Positions 1 through 9,867 of a stretch of 64,000 nt of DNA are shown here, piece by piece. The position numbers and the translations under genes were made by a program. Below the pieces are notes generated by a model that saw only the letters and a list, made by a program, of their open reading frames with translations, ran no database searches and was not told where the DNA came from. The number at the start of each line of letters is the position of its first letter. Position 1 is the stretch's first letter. Source of the stretch: Prevotellaceae bacterium UBA1726 (GTDB lineage Bacteria; Bacteroidota; Bacteroidia; Bacteroidales; Bacteroidaceae); NCBI GenBank assembly GCA_002316005.1, contig DCIM01000063.1, forward strand, positions 15,998-79,997, written 5' to 3'.

Positions 1-279
1 CTGCGAACGCACACCATAGCGATCGACCCACAGAAGGGCCTCAGTAGAAAGATAATGAGTGCGTGTTTGCTGATCGGCAGAGGTAGTGTCCTTATCAGCT
101 TTCACAAGACGGCCCAGGCACTCGTTGATTTTCAGTTTGCTGAACTTATACTCATCAACACGGAGGGCATCAAAATCGGAAAGCTGAAGATTGGCGTTTG
201 TATTAAAATGATTTTCGTGGCACGCAGAAAAACCGCATACCACGAAAACTATAAGGATAAGTTTTGAAAACGCCTTCAA
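1..279 (-). CDS. Partial lipoprotein, 5' part only (runs off the left edge)
   Basis: The reading frame is open from a TTG codon at 277-279 to the window edge (93 codons). Residues 1-20 form a lipoprotein signal: K at 2 and 6, a hydrophobic stretch LILIVFVV, then FSAC with the lipid-accepting Cys at residue 20. The TTG lies 12 nt after the TAA stop of the upstream gene and in the same frame, so the pair is probably one operon. No ATG is available before the signal sequence, so the TTG start is inferred from the signal peptide. The last visible residues (ALLWVDRYGV) faintly recall the N-terminal part of Bacteroidetes murein L,D-transpeptidases, but too little is visible to name it. Confidence 0.6.
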   Translation of the reverse strand, partial: MKAFSKLILIVFVVCGFSACHENHFNTNANLQLSDFDALRVDEYKFSKLKINECLGRLVKADKDTTSADQQTRTHYLSTEALLWVDRYGVRSQ

Positions 280-291
280 AACAAACTTTGT

Positions 292-615
292 TTATCGAAC
301 AGAAATCTTGCGTACAACCTTGCCAACCTTGACAATGTAGCAACCCTTCTGGAGGTTAAGGTCGTAGCGCTTCTCGTCGCCATCTACTTTCACTGTCATC
401 ACGCAAACACCAGTAACATTGTAAATCTGGAGTGTCTGACCAGCAGCACCACTTACATGAAGCACATCCTGACTGATGCTGATTGTGATGCCCTGCGACT
501 CAATGTCAGCGAGGTCCATAATCTCAATCATTGGACTTGCTATTGTGATAGCAGGAGCAGAGATGAGCAGCAATGCTGAAAGGGTAAGTGTAAGTATATT
601 TTTTGTCATACGCAT
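292..615 (-). CDS. Small secreted protein with a type IX (Por) sorting-domain-like C-terminus
   Basis: 107 residues from the ATG at 615; another ATG lies at 609 and a TTG at 618. Residues 1 to about 26 are a signal peptide (ILTLTLSALLLISAPAITIA). Most of the mature protein resembles the C-terminal beta-sandwich that sorts cargo through the type IX secretion system: LQIYNVTG, then DLNLQKGCYIVKVG, then KISVR at the end. In known cargo this domain follows a large passenger; here only about 25 residues precede it. It may be a remnant, a free-standing domain, or an envelope peptide unrelated to secretion. A TAnnTTTG-type promoter lies upstream on the minus strand. Confidence 0.7.
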   Translation of the reverse strand: MRMTKNILTLTLSALLLISAPAITIASPMIEIMDLADIESQGITISISQDVLHVSGAAGQTLQIYNVTGVCVMTVKVDGDEKRYDLNLQKGCYIVKVGKVVRKISVR

Positions 616-637
616 CAATGTTTAATTGTTCAATATG

Positions 638-645
638 CAAAATTA
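638..645 (-). promoter_or_regulatory. Bacteroidetes -7 box for the sorting-domain-like gene
   Basis: On the minus strand the sequence reads TAATTTTG, a full match to TAnnTTTG, 22 nt upstream of the ATG at 615. The -33 region is poorly conserved. Confidence 0.5.
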
Positions 646-699
646 ATTTATTAATTCGAAATACGAAACTTTGCACCGAAAAATATTGTGTAGTTAAGA

Positions 700-1617
700 T
701 TATTTAACATCAAAAACCTTTCCTTCGGAAGTCAAGACGCTGTTTTCGAAGATTTCGCATGCCTCTTTGAGGATTAAACTCTCATCATTATATCGTTGGC
801 TGTAATGGCCTAACATCAAGATTTTTACATCAGCGTCGCGGGCAACCTGAGCCGCCTGGCGAGCAGTGGAATGATAGTAGAGTTTCGCACGGTCGAGTTT
901 ATCGTCGGCATAGGTCGATTCATGATACAACGCAGTGACTCCTTTGAGAAGATTGTGGAGTTTTGGCATATAGCGAGTGTCACTGCAATAAGCATAACTG
1001 CGAGCCGGTTCAGCAGGGCGTGTCAATCGCTCATTTTCCACGGTTTCACCGTCTTCAGTCACCCAATCCTTACCAACGCGGATATTCTCCAACTGAGAGA
1101 CAGGAATGCCGTAGAAATCGGTCATATCGCGAAGGATGTGTCTTCTACCCTCTTTCTCGCGGAAGAGGAAACCGCAGCACGGCATTCGGTGCTCAAGAGG
1201 GATTGACTCAACAGTAAGACTACGATCTTCGTAAATCACCTCATTCTTCTCTGTATCAACATCGTGGAGAATCACTTCGTAATCGAGGCCATGACAGAAG
1301 AATTCAAGTTGATCGGGAAGGAATGTTCGGAGTTCCTTCGGGGCATAGATATGAAGTGGCGCTGTTCGGCCAAGTAGTCCGAAAGTGCTTATCATGCCCA
1401 CAAGGCCAAGGCAATGATCGCCATGAAGATGGCTGATGAACACCGCCTGAATCTTATTAAAATGGACATGCGTCTTACGAATCGCCATCTGAGTGCCTTC
1501 GCCACAATCGATCATGAAGAATTTATCCCTGATTTCAACTATCTGGGATGAAGGGTTATGGCGCAAAGTAGGAAGAGCGCTACCACAACCAAGAATATGG
1601 ATTCTGAACGGAATCAA
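700..1617 (-). CDS. rnz: Ribonuclease Z
   Basis: 305 residues. This metallo-beta-lactamase-fold endonuclease trims the 3' end of pre-tRNAs. The N-terminal ILGCGSALPT segment and the zinc-binding motif HLHGDH at about residues 63-68 are diagnostic; later histidines occur in LEHR, YHEST and GHYS, as in the family. The start is a TTG at 1617, since no ATG precedes the conserved ILGCGSA strand and the frame is closed 12 nt upstream by the stop of the preceding lipoprotein gene. It appears to be the last gene of a mazG-lipoprotein-rnz operon. The length is normal for the family. Confidence 0.93.
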   Translation of the reverse strand: MIPFRIHILGCGSALPTLRHNPSSQIVEIRDKFFMIDCGEGTQMAIRKTHVHFNKIQAVFISHLHGDHCLGLVGMISTFGLLGRTAPLHIYAPKELRTFLPDQLEFFCHGLDYEVILHDVDTEKNEVIYEDRSLTVESIPLEHRMPCCGFLFREKEGRRHILRDMTDFYGIPVSQLENIRVGKDWVTEDGETVENERLTRPAEPARSYAYCSDTRYMPKLHNLLKGVTALYHESTYADDKLDRAKLYYHSTARQAAQVARDADVKILMLGHYSQRYNDESLILKEACEIFENSVLTSEGKVFDVK

Positions 1618-1629
1618 TGCAGTGGGACC

Positions 1630-2214
1630 TTATTTGGTTTTAAGCGTATCAACTTTCATTGTCTCGCGAACTCGCTTGTAGAAATAAATTCCATTGGTAT
1701 TCTCGAGTTCGAGTGAATCAGCACCAAGATTCACGATGCAGAAAGTATCACGATTCAGCAGCAGATTTCCATTGAGTATTCGCCATGAAGTCCAAGGACG
1801 ACTTTCAAGTTTCACATCGGAAACGACCTCGCCATCTTCGGTCATTTCGAAACTCTTATCGATACTACTCCACTTTCCAAGAAGCGATGTAAGATTGATG
1901 ATGCGACTTGCCACAAGACCATCCTCACTCTTATAGGTAGTTACTGCCATTCGGTCGCCACTCATCAAACCACCAACAACAAGTGTAGCACTCTCAACAT
2001 CCTCATCATTTATAAGGATTTCTACAGTATCTTCCATGTTGGTGATTAGTTGAAGAGTGTGCATCATTGTACCTTCACCGCATATACCGTAAAGTGTTGA
2101 ATCTAAGACTTCTTCTTCAATTTGTTCAACTATTGATTGAGTTTCTTTCTTCTGCTGGCAAGCAGCGATAAGAAAGATTGAAATTGTAAGAAATAATAAT
2201 TTCTTCATAGCCAT
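1630..2214 (-). CDS. Lipocalin-like lipoprotein
   Basis: 194 residues with a lipoprotein signal: MAMKKLLFLTISIFLIAAC, lipid-accepting Cys at about residue 19. The mature part starts QQKKETQ, then has alternating hydrophobic strands. The segments LLGKWSSIDKSFEM, ILNGNLLLN, DSLELENTNGIYFYKR resemble the lipocalin-like lipoproteins of Bacteroidetes, which are small envelope barrels of unknown ligand. It sits 23 nt after mazG and 12 nt before rnz on the same strand. The function is unknown; the lipoprotein assignment is firm and the fold assignment moderate. Confidence 0.72.
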   Translation of the reverse strand: MAMKKLLFLTISIFLIAACQQKKETQSIVEQIEEEVLDSTLYGICGEGTMMHTLQLITNMEDTVEILINDEDVESATLVVGGLMSGDRMAVTTYKSEDGLVASRIINLTSLLGKWSSIDKSFEMTEDGEVVSDVKLESRPWTSWRILNGNLLLNRDTFCIVNLGADSLELENTNGIYFYKRVRETMKVDTLKTK

Positions 2215-2237
2215 AATATTTAGTCTTGTTTTTCCTA

Positions 2238-3089
2238 TTATTTACTTCGATCACTTACGGAATGTTCCGCATCAGGATTCTCCATTTTCTTTGCTTCATC
2301 CCATAGAGCATCCAGTTCACCGAGAGTCATTTCCTTGAGTTGACAACCTTGCTTTAGTGTCTGCTGTTCAACATATCCGAAGCGGCGAATGAACTTCTGG
2401 TTTGTGCGCTCAAGGGCAGTATCAGGATTGATATTGTAAAGGCGGGCGGCGTTGACCAACGAGAAGATAAAATCGCCCATTTCATCGATACTCTTTTCCT
2501 TGTCACCTTTACGAAGTTCAACCTCAAGTTCGTCGAGTTCCTCGTGAACTTTTGCCCACACATCCTCTTTATTCTCCCAGTCAAAGCCCACACTGCTCGC
2601 CTTTTCGGTGACGCGGAAGGCCTTGATGAGACTTGGGAGTGCCTGTGGAACACCCGATAAAACGGTACGATTTCCGTCTTTTTCCTTCATTTTTATCTGT
2701 TCCCAGTTGTCCATCACATCATCAGCCGACTTCACTTCTTTCAACGATGCCTCTTGTACTGGTTCGTCAACAGGAGGATAGATATGCGGATGACGGAAGA
2801 TGAGTTTATCGGCTTCCTTATTACAGATATCGGCAATGTCGAATTCACCCATTTCCCGTCCCATGATGGAATAGAAAATGACATGTTCGAGTACATCGCC
2901 CAACTCCTTGCACACATTTTTCCAGTCGTGGTTGATTGAGGCATCGCAGAGTTCATAAACCTCCTCGATGGTATTCGGGCGAAGCGAGTCGAAAGTTTGC
3001 TTTCTGTCCCATGGACATTTCACTCTGAGTTCGTCCAAAACATCAATCAATCGGCCAAAAGCCTCCAATTTTTCTTCTCTTGTATGCAT
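2238..3089 (-). CDS. mazG: Nucleoside triphosphate pyrophosphohydrolase MazG
   Basis: 283 residues. MazG hydrolyses (d)NTPs to monophosphates and pyrophosphate, a house-cleaning role. The N-terminal domain shows [22 protein letters not shown], and the acidic motif with [10 protein letters not shown] follows; a second MazG-like repeat near the C-terminus has [10 protein letters not shown] and [12 protein letters not shown]. The two-domain layout and length match E. coli-type MazG. It is divergent from valS, each with its own -7 box in the 110-nt gap, and it heads a probable operon with the lipocalin-like lipoprotein and RNase Z. Confidence 0.93.
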   Translation of the reverse strand: MHTREEKLEAFGRLIDVLDELRVKCPWDRKQTFDSLRPNTIEEVYELCDASINHDWKNVCKELGDVLEHVIFYSIMGREMGEFDIADICNKEADKLIFRHPHIYPPVDEPVQEASLKEVKSADDVMDNWEQIKMKEKDGNRTVLSGVPQALPSLIKAFRVTEKASSVGFDWENKEDVWAKVHEELDELEVELRKGDKEKSIDEMGDFIFSLVNAARLYNINPDTALERTNQKFIRRFGYVEQQTLKQGCQLKEMTLGELDALWDEAKKMENPDAEHSVSDRSK

Positions 3090-3108
3090 TTTATTTTAAT
3101 TTATCATG

Positions 3109-3116
3109 CAAAAGTA
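3109..3116 (-). promoter_or_regulatory. -7 box for mazG
   Basis: Minus-strand TACTTTTG, a full TAnnTTTG match, 19 nt upstream of the mazG ATG. Confidence 0.5.
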
Positions 3117-3138
3117 ATCATTTTCCGTTTAATTTTAG

Positions 3139-3146
3139 TAATTTTG
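3139..3146 (+). promoter_or_regulatory. -7 box for valS
   Basis: TAATTTTG matches TAnnTTTG, 53 nt upstream of the ATG at 3200. It lies downstream of the alternative upstream start in the same frame, which supports the shorter ValS. Confidence 0.55.
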
Positions 3147-3199
3147 CACCAGAATTATTTATTAATAAGGTAGAAAGAACAAAAATAAGATATAAAAAA

Positions 3200-5950
3200 A
3201 TGGAATTAGCAAGTAAGTACAGCCCTCAGGACATTGAGGGCAAGTGGTATCAGTATTGGACTGACCACAAACTTTTTTCAAGTAAACCAGACGGTCGCAA
3301 GCCTTACACAATAGTTATACCTCCACCAAATGTGACTGGTGTACTCCACATGGGTCACATGCTCAACAACACCATTCAGGATATCCTTATCCGTAAGGCA
3401 CGCATCGAAGGCAAGAATGCTTGTTGGGTTCCTGGCACTGACCATGCGTCAATCGCAACTGAGGCAAAGGTTGTGAACAAACTTGCACAGCAAGGAATCA
3501 AGAAGCGCGACCTTACTCGCGAGCAGTTCCTTGAGCATGCATGGGATTGGACAAACGAGCACGGTGGTATCATCCTCAAGCAGTTGCGTAAGCTCGGTGC
3601 TTCATGCGACTGGGATCGTACAGCATTCACTATGGACGAAGAGCGTTCAGAGTCAGTATTGAAGGTATTCGTCGACCTCTACGACAAAGGCCTCATCTAT
3701 CGCGGTTTGCGTATGGTGAACTGGGATCCAAAGGCTCAGACAGTACTCTCTACAGAGGAGGTTATCTATCGCGACGAGAAGTCAAAGCTCTTCCATTTGA
3801 AGTATTATGTTGCTGATGCAGATGTTAATCCTGTCGTCCTCACTGGCGAAGAAGGCGAAATATTCCACAAAGATGAAAAGGGCTATTACGCTATCGTGGC
3901 AACAACTCGTCCTGAGACAATCATGGGCGATACAGCAATGTGTATCAACCCTAAGGATCCAAAGAATCATTGGCTTCGCGGTCATAAGGTTATCGTACCA
4001 CTTGTTGGACGCGTAATTCCTGTTATCGAAGATCGTTATGTTGATATCGAGTTCGGAACTGGCTGTTTGAAGGTTACTCCAGCACATGATGTGAACGACT
4101 ACGCATTGGGTAAGACTCATAACCTTGAGACTATCGACATCTTCAATCCTGACGGTACAATCTCTGAGGCTGGTGGTATGTACATCGGCCAGGATCGTAT
4201 GGTTGTCCGCAAGCAGATTGCAAAGGATCTTGAAGAGGCCGGCCTCATGGATCATATTGAGGATTACGAAAACAAGGTTGGATATTCAGAGCGTAACCAG
4301 GACACTGCTGTAGAGCCTCGTCTCTGCCGCCAGTGGTTCCTCTCAATGCAGCATTTCGCTGACATCGCTCTCCCACCGGTTCTCAACGGCGAGATCAAGT
4401 TCCACCCAACAAAGTACGTAACAACATACAAGAACTGGCTTGAGAATATTCAGGATTGGTGTATCTCTCGTCAGTTGTGGTGGGGTCATCGCATTCCTGC
4501 TTACTTTGTAAACACAGAAGATGGTGCAGAAGACGAGAAATTCGTTGTTGCCCTCACAGCAGAAGATGCACTCAAGAAGGCACAGGAGAAGTATGGCGAG
4601 AATATTACCATGAACGACCTCACTCGTGATGAAGACGCACTCGACACATGGTTCTCTTCATGGTTGTGGCCTGTTTCTCTGTTCAAGGGTATCAACGAGC
4701 CTGGCAATGAGGAAATCAAATACTATTATCCAACAAGCGACCTTGTAACAGGTCCGGATATCATCTTCTTCTGGGTAGCAAGAATGATCATGGCTGGTGA
4801 GGAGTATATGAAGGATGTACCTTTCCGCAATGTATATTTCACTGGTATCGTTCGTGACAAGCTCGGTCGTAAGATGTCGAAGAGTCTTGGCAACTCGCCT
4901 GACCCACTTGAACTCATTGAGAAGTTCGGTGCCGACGGTGTTCGTATGGGAATGATGCTTTCTGCTCCTGCAGGAAACGACATTCTCTTCGACGAGAGTC
5001 TCTGCCAGCAGGGTGCAGCTTTCTGTAATAAGATATGGAACGCCTTCCGCCTTGTAAAGGGTTGGGAGACAGCAGATATCGAACAGCCAGCTTCAAACAA
5101 GAAGACTATCTCATGGATGGAGTCAAAGATTAAGACTGCTTTGGTTGAAATCAACGACCTCTACACAAAGTATCGTCTTAACGAAGCATTGATGGCAGTA
5201 TTCAAACTCTTCACCGACGAGTTTTCTGGCTGGTATCTTGAAATGATCAAGCCTGACTATGACCGCGAGAAGAACAGCGCAATGCCTATTGACAAGGATA
5301 CATACGAGGCAACACTTCATTTCTTTGAGCAGTTGATGAAGATTATCCATCCATTCATGCCATTCATCACCGAGGAAATCTATCAGCAGATTACAGAACG
5401 CGAGGATGGTGACTCTATCATGGTGGCAACACTCGAAATCGGCGCACCAACAGATGAGGATGCAAAGATCATTGCTCAGTATGAAGAAACTAAGCAGATT
5501 ATTTCTGGTGTTCGTGCCGTTCGCCAGTCAAAGAATATCTCTCCACGCGAGGCACTTGCCCTTGAGGTTGTACTTGGTGGCGACGACCAGAATGTCACAC
5601 GCTGTCCTGCCCTTGGCCCTATCATCAAGAAGATAGCTTGTCTCTCTGGCATCAACTATGTTGAGCAGAAGAGCGAAGGCACAAGTGCTTTCCTCATCGG
5701 CACTACAGAATATGCAATTCCTCTCGGCGATCTTATTGATGTTGAGGCAGAAATCGAGAAGGCAGAGGCTCAGCTCAAGCATCTTGAAGGTTTCCTCGTT
5801 GGCGTAATGAAGAAACTGTCGAACGAGCGCTTTGTACAGAATGCAAAACCTGAGGTTGTTGCTCTTGAGCGTAAGAAGCAAAGTGACTCTGAAGAGAAGA
5901 TTGCTGCACTTAAAGAAACCCTCGAGAAACTCTACGCTCAGAAGAAATAA
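3200..5950 (+). CDS. valS: Valine-tRNA ligase
   Basis: 916 residues from the ATG at 3200. ValRS charges tRNA-Val. The class I signature HMGH is at about residues 50-53 in [13 protein letters not shown], and KMSKS is at about 558-562. The editing domain ([12 protein letters not shown]), the anticodon-binding domain and a C-terminal coiled coil ([18 protein letters not shown]) follow in the usual order. The frame is open back to 3080, but that extension would contain the promoter and has no homology-like content, so it was excluded. The gene appears monocistronic and ends at a strong terminator shared with the convergent gldB-like gene. Confidence 0.97.
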   Translation: MELASKYSPQDIEGKWYQYWTDHKLFSSKPDGRKPYTIVIPPPNVTGVLHMGHMLNNTIQDILIRKARIEGKNACWVPGTDHASIATEAKVVNKLAQQGIKKRDLTREQFLEHAWDWTNEHGGIILKQLRKLGASCDWDRTAFTMDEERSESVLKVFVDLYDKGLIYRGLRMVNWDPKAQTVLSTEEVIYRDEKSKLFHLKYYVADADVNPVVLTGEEGEIFHKDEKGYYAIVATTRPETIMGDTAMCINPKDPKNHWLRGHKVIVPLVGRVIPVIEDRYVDIEFGTGCLKVTPAHDVNDYALGKTHNLETIDIFNPDGTISEAGGMYIGQDRMVVRKQIAKDLEEAGLMDHIEDYENKVGYSERNQDTAVEPRLCRQWFLSMQHFADIALPPVLNGEIKFHPTKYVTTYKNWLENIQDWCISRQLWWGHRIPAYFVNTEDGAEDEKFVVALTAEDALKKAQEKYGENITMNDLTRDEDALDTWFSSWLWPVSLFKGINEPGNEEIKYYYPTSDLVTGPDIIFFWVARMIMAGEEYMKDVPFRNVYFTGIVRDKLGRKMSKSLGNSPDPLELIEKFGADGVRMGMMLSAPAGNDILFDESLCQQGAAFCNKIWNAFRLVKGWETADIEQPASNKKTISWMESKIKTALVEINDLYTKYRLNEALMAVFKLFTDEFSGWYLEMIKPDYDREKNSAMPIDKDTYEATLHFFEQLMKIIHPFMPFITEEIYQQITEREDGDSIMVATLEIGAPTDEDAKIIAQYEETKQIISGVRAVRQSKNISPREALALEVVLGGDDQNVTRCPALGPIIKKIACLSGINYVEQKSEGTSAFLIGTTEYAIPLGDLIDVEAEIEKAEAQLKHLEGFLVGVMKKLSNERFVQNAKPEVVALERKKQSDSEEKIAALKETLEKLYAQKK

Positions 5951-5974
5951 GAGTTTCCTCAACGGATAAAAAAG

Positions 5975-6013
5975 AAAACATCGCTATGGCTATTGCCCGT
6001 AGCGATGTTTTTT
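5975..6013. terminator. Terminator between valS and the gldB-like gene
   Basis: The stem ACATCGCTA/TAGCGATGT, flanked by A-rich and T-rich runs, can work in both directions between the two convergent genes. Confidence 0.85.
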
Positions 6014-6035
6014 ATTTAACCATTCTATCCAAATA

Positions 6036-6839
6036 TTACATATCAAACTCAATATTATTCTCCATCGTGAGCAAATCCTTGAGAGAAACATCTTTATGTT
6101 CGCGCATAAAGAGATTAACTTTCTGGGTATAATCATTCTTGAGCAATTCTGTTTCTGTAACATAATTCGTTGCCCATGATAATTTAGCAAAGTGGATATC
6201 CCTCTCGTACTGAGTGCGTTCTTCAAAGTTTGCCATCGGGAACATGCTGATGAGGTAGAAAACTACGCAATCAGGAACAATATATTCGCGACTCATCGAC
6301 TCAAGCTGTTCCTTTTCGTAAAAGCGCTTGTAAATCGGGAAATCCTTACCGAGATACTTGTCAAGCGATATTCCTATGGCCTTATCGTCAACTACAATAC
6401 TCTGGTCAAAAGCACCTATCTGAGCATAGAAAGTAGGAATCTCAATTTCAGGAATTTCCTTTCTTAGTTTTGCAAAAGCTTTCTTCAGTTGATTGTTAAG
6501 ATCGCTCATATCAGCATATTCAGTCTCCGCAGCATATATGACATTCTGGAGTGTTGAATCCTGATAGAAATCAAGCAGTTTCTTATTTATGTCTACCTCA
6601 GAAACAGAACCTAACTTCAGCAAATCTTCAATCAAAGCGCGTGTTTCTGTTGGATATACAGTATTCATTTCTTGTAAAGCGGCAAAATCACCGGTGGTGA
6701 GATAACGACTCTCTACTCGATCGTAGCGTCGAATCATTATGCTATCAATCGAGTCGTGCTGTGCAATTCGCGGCATGGTGAAATCGCAAGATGACACCAA
6801 CAGCAAAACAGTCATAATTATGAGATACAGTTTCTTCAC
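6036..6839 (-). CDS. GldB-family lipoprotein
   Basis: 267 residues. The start is GTG at 6839, giving the signal KKLYLIIMTVLLLVSSC with the lipid-accepting Cys at about residue 18. The body matches GldB-type proteins of Bacteroidetes: FAALQEMNTVYP, FYQDSTLQ, and the most conserved block IGISLDKYLGKDFPIY followed by REYIVPDCVVFYLIS. GldB is an envelope lipoprotein needed for gliding in Flavobacterium; related proteins persist in non-gliding Bacteroidales, where the role is unclear. The gene stands alone, with an excellent promoter and a shared terminator. Confidence 0.82.
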   Translation of the reverse strand: MKKLYLIIMTVLLLVSSCDFTMPRIAQHDSIDSIMIRRYDRVESRYLTTGDFAALQEMNTVYPTETRALIEDLLKLGSVSEVDINKKLLDFYQDSTLQNVIYAAETEYADMSDLNNQLKKAFAKLRKEIPEIEIPTFYAQIGAFDQSIVVDDKAIGISLDKYLGKDFPIYKRFYEKEQLESMSREYIVPDCVVFYLISMFPMANFEERTQYERDIHFAKLSWATNYVTETELLKNDYTQKVNLFMREHKDVSLKDLLTMENNIEFDM

Positions 6840-6890
6840 CTAATTATTAAATAGAATACGCGGAATATTACAAATTTAATTTGTTAGGTG

Positions 6891-6922
6891 CAAAATTAGG
6901 AAATTTTTCATTAACAACCAAA
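6891..6922 (-). promoter_or_regulatory. Bacteroidetes -33/-7 promoter for the gldB-like gene
   Basis: On the minus strand TTTG (6919-6922) is followed after 20 nt by TAATTTTG (6891-6898), a full match to TTTG-N20-TAnnTTTG. The GTG start is 51 nt downstream. Confidence 0.65.
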
Positions 6923-6993
6923 TAAAATTGCTAAAAAAGTTAAATTATTGCGATTTTATAATCCAATTAACTCAATTTTATTTAATTTTCCGA

Positions 6994-8358
6994 TTAAACA
7001 AGTTCACAGCGAAGAGCTGTCTTGTTATAATTAAAACCAACAAGTCGTACTCGACGAATCTGGTTGTCAAGTTCAGGATTTGACTTCGAAACAGGTAATT
7101 CTACACGGATATAATTGTCAGTAAATCCATGCATTGCCTTTCCATTCGCAGCCTTTTCAAACAATACATCGCGCTCTTGGCCGATATATTTGGCGTAGAA
7201 AGCCTCTGTCTTCGCATCAGAAAGGTCAAGCAAACGCTTTGAACGCAACTTCTTATCCTGATCTTTGACAACATAAGGAATCTTCAAAGCTGCAGTTCCA
7301 GGGCGTTCGCTATATGGGAACACATGCAATTGAGTCACATCTAATGAATTCAAGAAATCATAACATTCTTCAAAACATTCAGGCGTTTCACCTCTACATC
7401 CCACCATAACATCCACACCAATGAAAGCATCAGGCATCATTTCCTTTATGAGATTTATCTTATGCGCAAAGAGGGCTTTGTCATAGCGACGGTGCATCAA
7501 TTTAAGGACTTCATCCGAACCACTTTGCAGGGGAATATGGAAATGTGGCATGAACGCACGCGACTCTTCTGCACAATAGCGAATCAGTTCATCATCGAGC
7601 AAATCAGGCTCAAGGCTACTGATACGGAACCGCTCAATTCCTTCCACTTTGTCAAGGGCTTTTACGAGGTCAATAAACTTCTCACCCGTAGTTCTTCCAA
7701 AGTCACCGATATTAACGCCAGTAAGTACAACCTCCTTGCCACCTTTACTTACAGCTTGTTCTGTTTGTTTTACAAGAGACTCGATTGTAGGATTGCGCGA
7801 AAAGCCTCTTGCATAAGGAATGGTACAGTATGTGCAAAAGTAGTTACATCCATCTTGCACCTTTAGAAAAAACCTGGTTCTATTTCCTCTTGAGCAAGAA
7901 GGTGCGAATGATTTGATTTCCTTTGTTTTAACAGAATGATATTCTACGCAATTTTGAGAATTCAAGTCATCAGAATGACTCGTTAGTTTTTCACCCCAGG
8001 CATCTGATAGATATTGTATCAAATTCGCTTTTTCATTGCTTCCCAAAACCAAACCAACACCATCAATTTTTGCAACATTTTCTGGTTCAAGTTGAGCATA
8101 GCATCCTGTGACGACAACAAAGGAATCTGGATTCTGTCGTATCATTTTTCGTATCTGCTGACGACATTTCGCATCAGCCATCTCTGTAACAGAACAGGTA
8201 TTGATAAGACAAATGTCAGCCTTTTCATCCTTACCGGCATCAACAACACCCATCTCAGAGAGCATCCTACCGAACGTGGATGTTTCCGAAAAATTGAGTT
8301 TACAACCTAATGTGTAATATTTTGCCTTTTTTCCTTGAAATACTGATGTATCAATCAT
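6994..8358 (-). CDS. mtaB: tRNA t6A37 methylthiotransferase MtaB
   Basis: 454 residues. This radical-SAM enzyme converts t6A37 to ms2t6A37 in tRNAs reading ANN codons. The N-terminal UPF0004 domain supplies Cys19 (YTLGCKLN), Cys55 (NTCSV) and Cys86 (TGCYAQ) for one 4Fe-4S cluster. The radical-SAM motif CNYFCTYC has Cys171, Cys175 and Cys178. A C-terminal TRAM-like region ends the protein. The phrase YTLGCKLNFSE and the overall pattern favour MtaB over MiaB or RimO. It is divergent from hisH. Confidence 0.92.
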   Translation of the reverse strand: MIDTSVFQGKKAKYYTLGCKLNFSETSTFGRMLSEMGVVDAGKDEKADICLINTCSVTEMADAKCRQQIRKMIRQNPDSFVVVTGCYAQLEPENVAKIDGVGLVLGSNEKANLIQYLSDAWGEKLTSHSDDLNSQNCVEYHSVKTKEIKSFAPSCSRGNRTRFFLKVQDGCNYFCTYCTIPYARGFSRNPTIESLVKQTEQAVSKGGKEVVLTGVNIGDFGRTTGEKFIDLVKALDKVEGIERFRISSLEPDLLDDELIRYCAEESRAFMPHFHIPLQSGSDEVLKLMHRRYDKALFAHKINLIKEMMPDAFIGVDVMVGCRGETPECFEECYDFLNSLDVTQLHVFPYSERPGTAALKIPYVVKDQDKKLRSKRLLDLSDAKTEAFYAKYIGQERDVLFEKAANGKAMHGFTDNYIRVELPVSKSNPELDNQIRRVRLVGFNYNKTALRCELV

Positions 8359-8432
8359 TACCTTAACTTTGTTACAAACACGAATTTATAGGTTTTTCTA
8401 ATAAAAATCCTAAGAAATTTACATTTCGAGTG

Positions 8433-8440
8433 CAAAGTTA
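8433..8440 (-). promoter_or_regulatory. -7 box for mtaB
   Basis: Minus-strand TAACTTTG, a full TAnnTTTG match, 74 nt upstream of the mtaB ATG. Confidence 0.45.
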
Positions 8441-8485
8441 ACACAAAAAATCGGTCTTTCCCTTCTTATTACGCAGATTTTTTAG

Positions 8486-8493
8486 TAATTTTG
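8486..8493 (+). promoter_or_regulatory. -7 box for the hisHAF-IE operon
   Basis: TAATTTTG matches TAnnTTTG, 53 nt upstream of the hisH ATG. The -33 region has no clear TTTG. I see no leader peptide rich in His codons, so attenuation of the E. coli type is not supported. Confidence 0.55.
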
Positions 8494-8546
8494 CATCAGT
8501 TTTATATAAAACTGTTAATATCGCGATAGAAAACCAAGGTAAAAAG

Positions 8547-9140
8547 ATGCAGGTAGCAATAGTAAAATACAACGCAGGTAACATATATTCCGTAGTAAAT
8601 GCCCTCCGTCGTTTAGGAGTTGAACCACTGTTAACCGACAATGCTGAGGAATTACAGCGTGCTGACAGGATTCTTTTCCCCGGACAAGGTGAAGCAAGTA
8701 CGACTATGGCATATATCCGCGAACATAAACTCGATGAGATTATCCGTTCACTGAAACAGCCTGTTCTCGGTATCTGCATTGGTCAGCAACTTCTTTGCCG
8801 CCATTCAGAAGAAGGCGATACTGATTGTATTGGCATCTTCCCTGTCGATGTAAAGCGCTTTCAACCTCAAAGACATGAAGATAAGGTTCCACAGATGGGT
8901 TGGAACTCCATTTACGACTTGAAGACTCCTCTGTTTGAAGGTATCAAAGAGGAAGAATTCATTTATAATGTCCATAGTTTCTATGTACCAGAGAATGAAT
9001 TCACTATCGCAAAATGCGATTATATACATCCCTACTCCGCCTCAATGCACAAGGACAATTTCTATACTTGTCAGTTTCATCCTGAGAAAAGCGGGAAAGT
9101 GGGGGCAAAAATAATAGAGAACTTTCTAAATCTGAAATAA
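8547..9140 (+). CDS. hisH: Imidazole glycerol phosphate synthase, glutaminase subunit HisH
   Basis: 197 residues. HisH releases ammonia from glutamine and passes it to HisF to form imidazole glycerol phosphate and AICAR. The class I amidotransferase triad is visible: Cys77 in GICIGQQLL, and His178 and Glu180 in FHPEKSG. The oxyanion strand PGQGEAS is at about residues 45-51. It is the first gene of a tight hisH-hisA-hisF-hisIE run (4 nt to hisA). Confidence 0.96.
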   Translation: MQVAIVKYNAGNIYSVVNALRRLGVEPLLTDNAEELQRADRILFPGQGEASTTMAYIREHKLDEIIRSLKQPVLGICIGQQLLCRHSEEGDTDCIGIFPVDVKRFQPQRHEDKVPQMGWNSIYDLKTPLFEGIKEEEFIYNVHSFYVPENEFTIAKCDYIHPYSASMHKDNFYTCQFHPEKSGKVGAKIIENFLNLK

Positions 9141-9144
9141 AGAA

Positions 9145-9861
9145 ATGATTGAGCTGATACCAGCAATAGATATAATCGACGGAAAATGTGTACGTCTCAC
9201 AAAGGGCGACTACGACCAGAAAAAGGTCTACAATGAGGATCCCGTGGCTCAGGCTAAGGAGTTTGAGGTTTTAGGATTCAAACGACTACATATTGTCGAC
9301 CTTGACGGCGCAAAGTCGAAACACATTGTCAATGTAGATGTCCTAAAAAGAATCACCACGCAAACCAATCTCGTTGTAGATTTTGGAGGTGGAATCAAGT
9401 CGGAAGATGACATAGAAAAAGCTTTTGAGGCTGGCGCAGAGATGGTAACTGTTGGAAGTATTGCCGTAACACAACCGGAGTTATTCCTTTCGTGGCTTGA
9501 CAAATATGGTGCAGAGAAAATAATACTCGGTGCAGATGTACGCAACGGAAAGATTTCCATAAATGGTTGGAAGGAAGATTCTTCGGAAGATTTATTGCCA
9601 TTCTTGAAGAAATATGTAGATGCCGGAGTGAAGAATGTCTTGTGTACTGAGATTTCAAAGGATGGTACATTAAGCGGCCCTGCAATTGAATTATATTCAA
9701 AAATGATGAGCGAATATCCTATGCTGCACCTTATTGCATCCGGAGGAGTATCGTCAAACGATGATATTGTCAATCTTGAAAAATCAGGCATTCCTGCTGT
9801 AGTATTTGGCAAGGCCTTTTACGAAGGGAAGATTGATATCGAAAAATTAAACATACAATAA
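9145..9861 (+). CDS. hisA: ProFAR isomerase HisA
   Basis: 238 residues, a (beta-alpha)8 barrel that isomerises 5'-ProFAR to PRFAR in histidine synthesis. The catalytic acids are Asp9 in [14 protein letters not shown] and Asp131 in GADVRNGKI. Phosphate-binding glycines occur in VDFGGGIKS and IASGGVSS. The gene lies between hisH and hisF, which use its product, and is separated from each by 4-6 nt, indicating co-transcription. Confidence 0.97.
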   Translation: MIELIPAIDIIDGKCVRLTKGDYDQKKVYNEDPVAQAKEFEVLGFKRLHIVDLDGAKSKHIVNVDVLKRITTQTNLVVDFGGGIKSEDDIEKAFEAGAEMVTVGSIAVTQPELFLSWLDKYGAEKIILGADVRNGKISINGWKEDSSEDLLPFLKKYVDAGVKNVLCTEISKDGTLSGPAIELYSKMMSEYPMLHLIASGGVSSNDDIVNLEKSGIPAVVFGKAFYEGKIDIEKLNIQ

Positions 9862-9867
9862 ATACAT

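Noticed and set aside
55..267. 70-codon plus-strand frame at the left edge
   Set aside because: The minus strand codes for a lipoprotein signal and mature region in this stretch.
3080..3199. 40-residue N-terminal extension of ValS
   Set aside because: It would span the -7 box and has no valyl-tRNA synthetase-like sequence; the ATG at 3200 fits the family.
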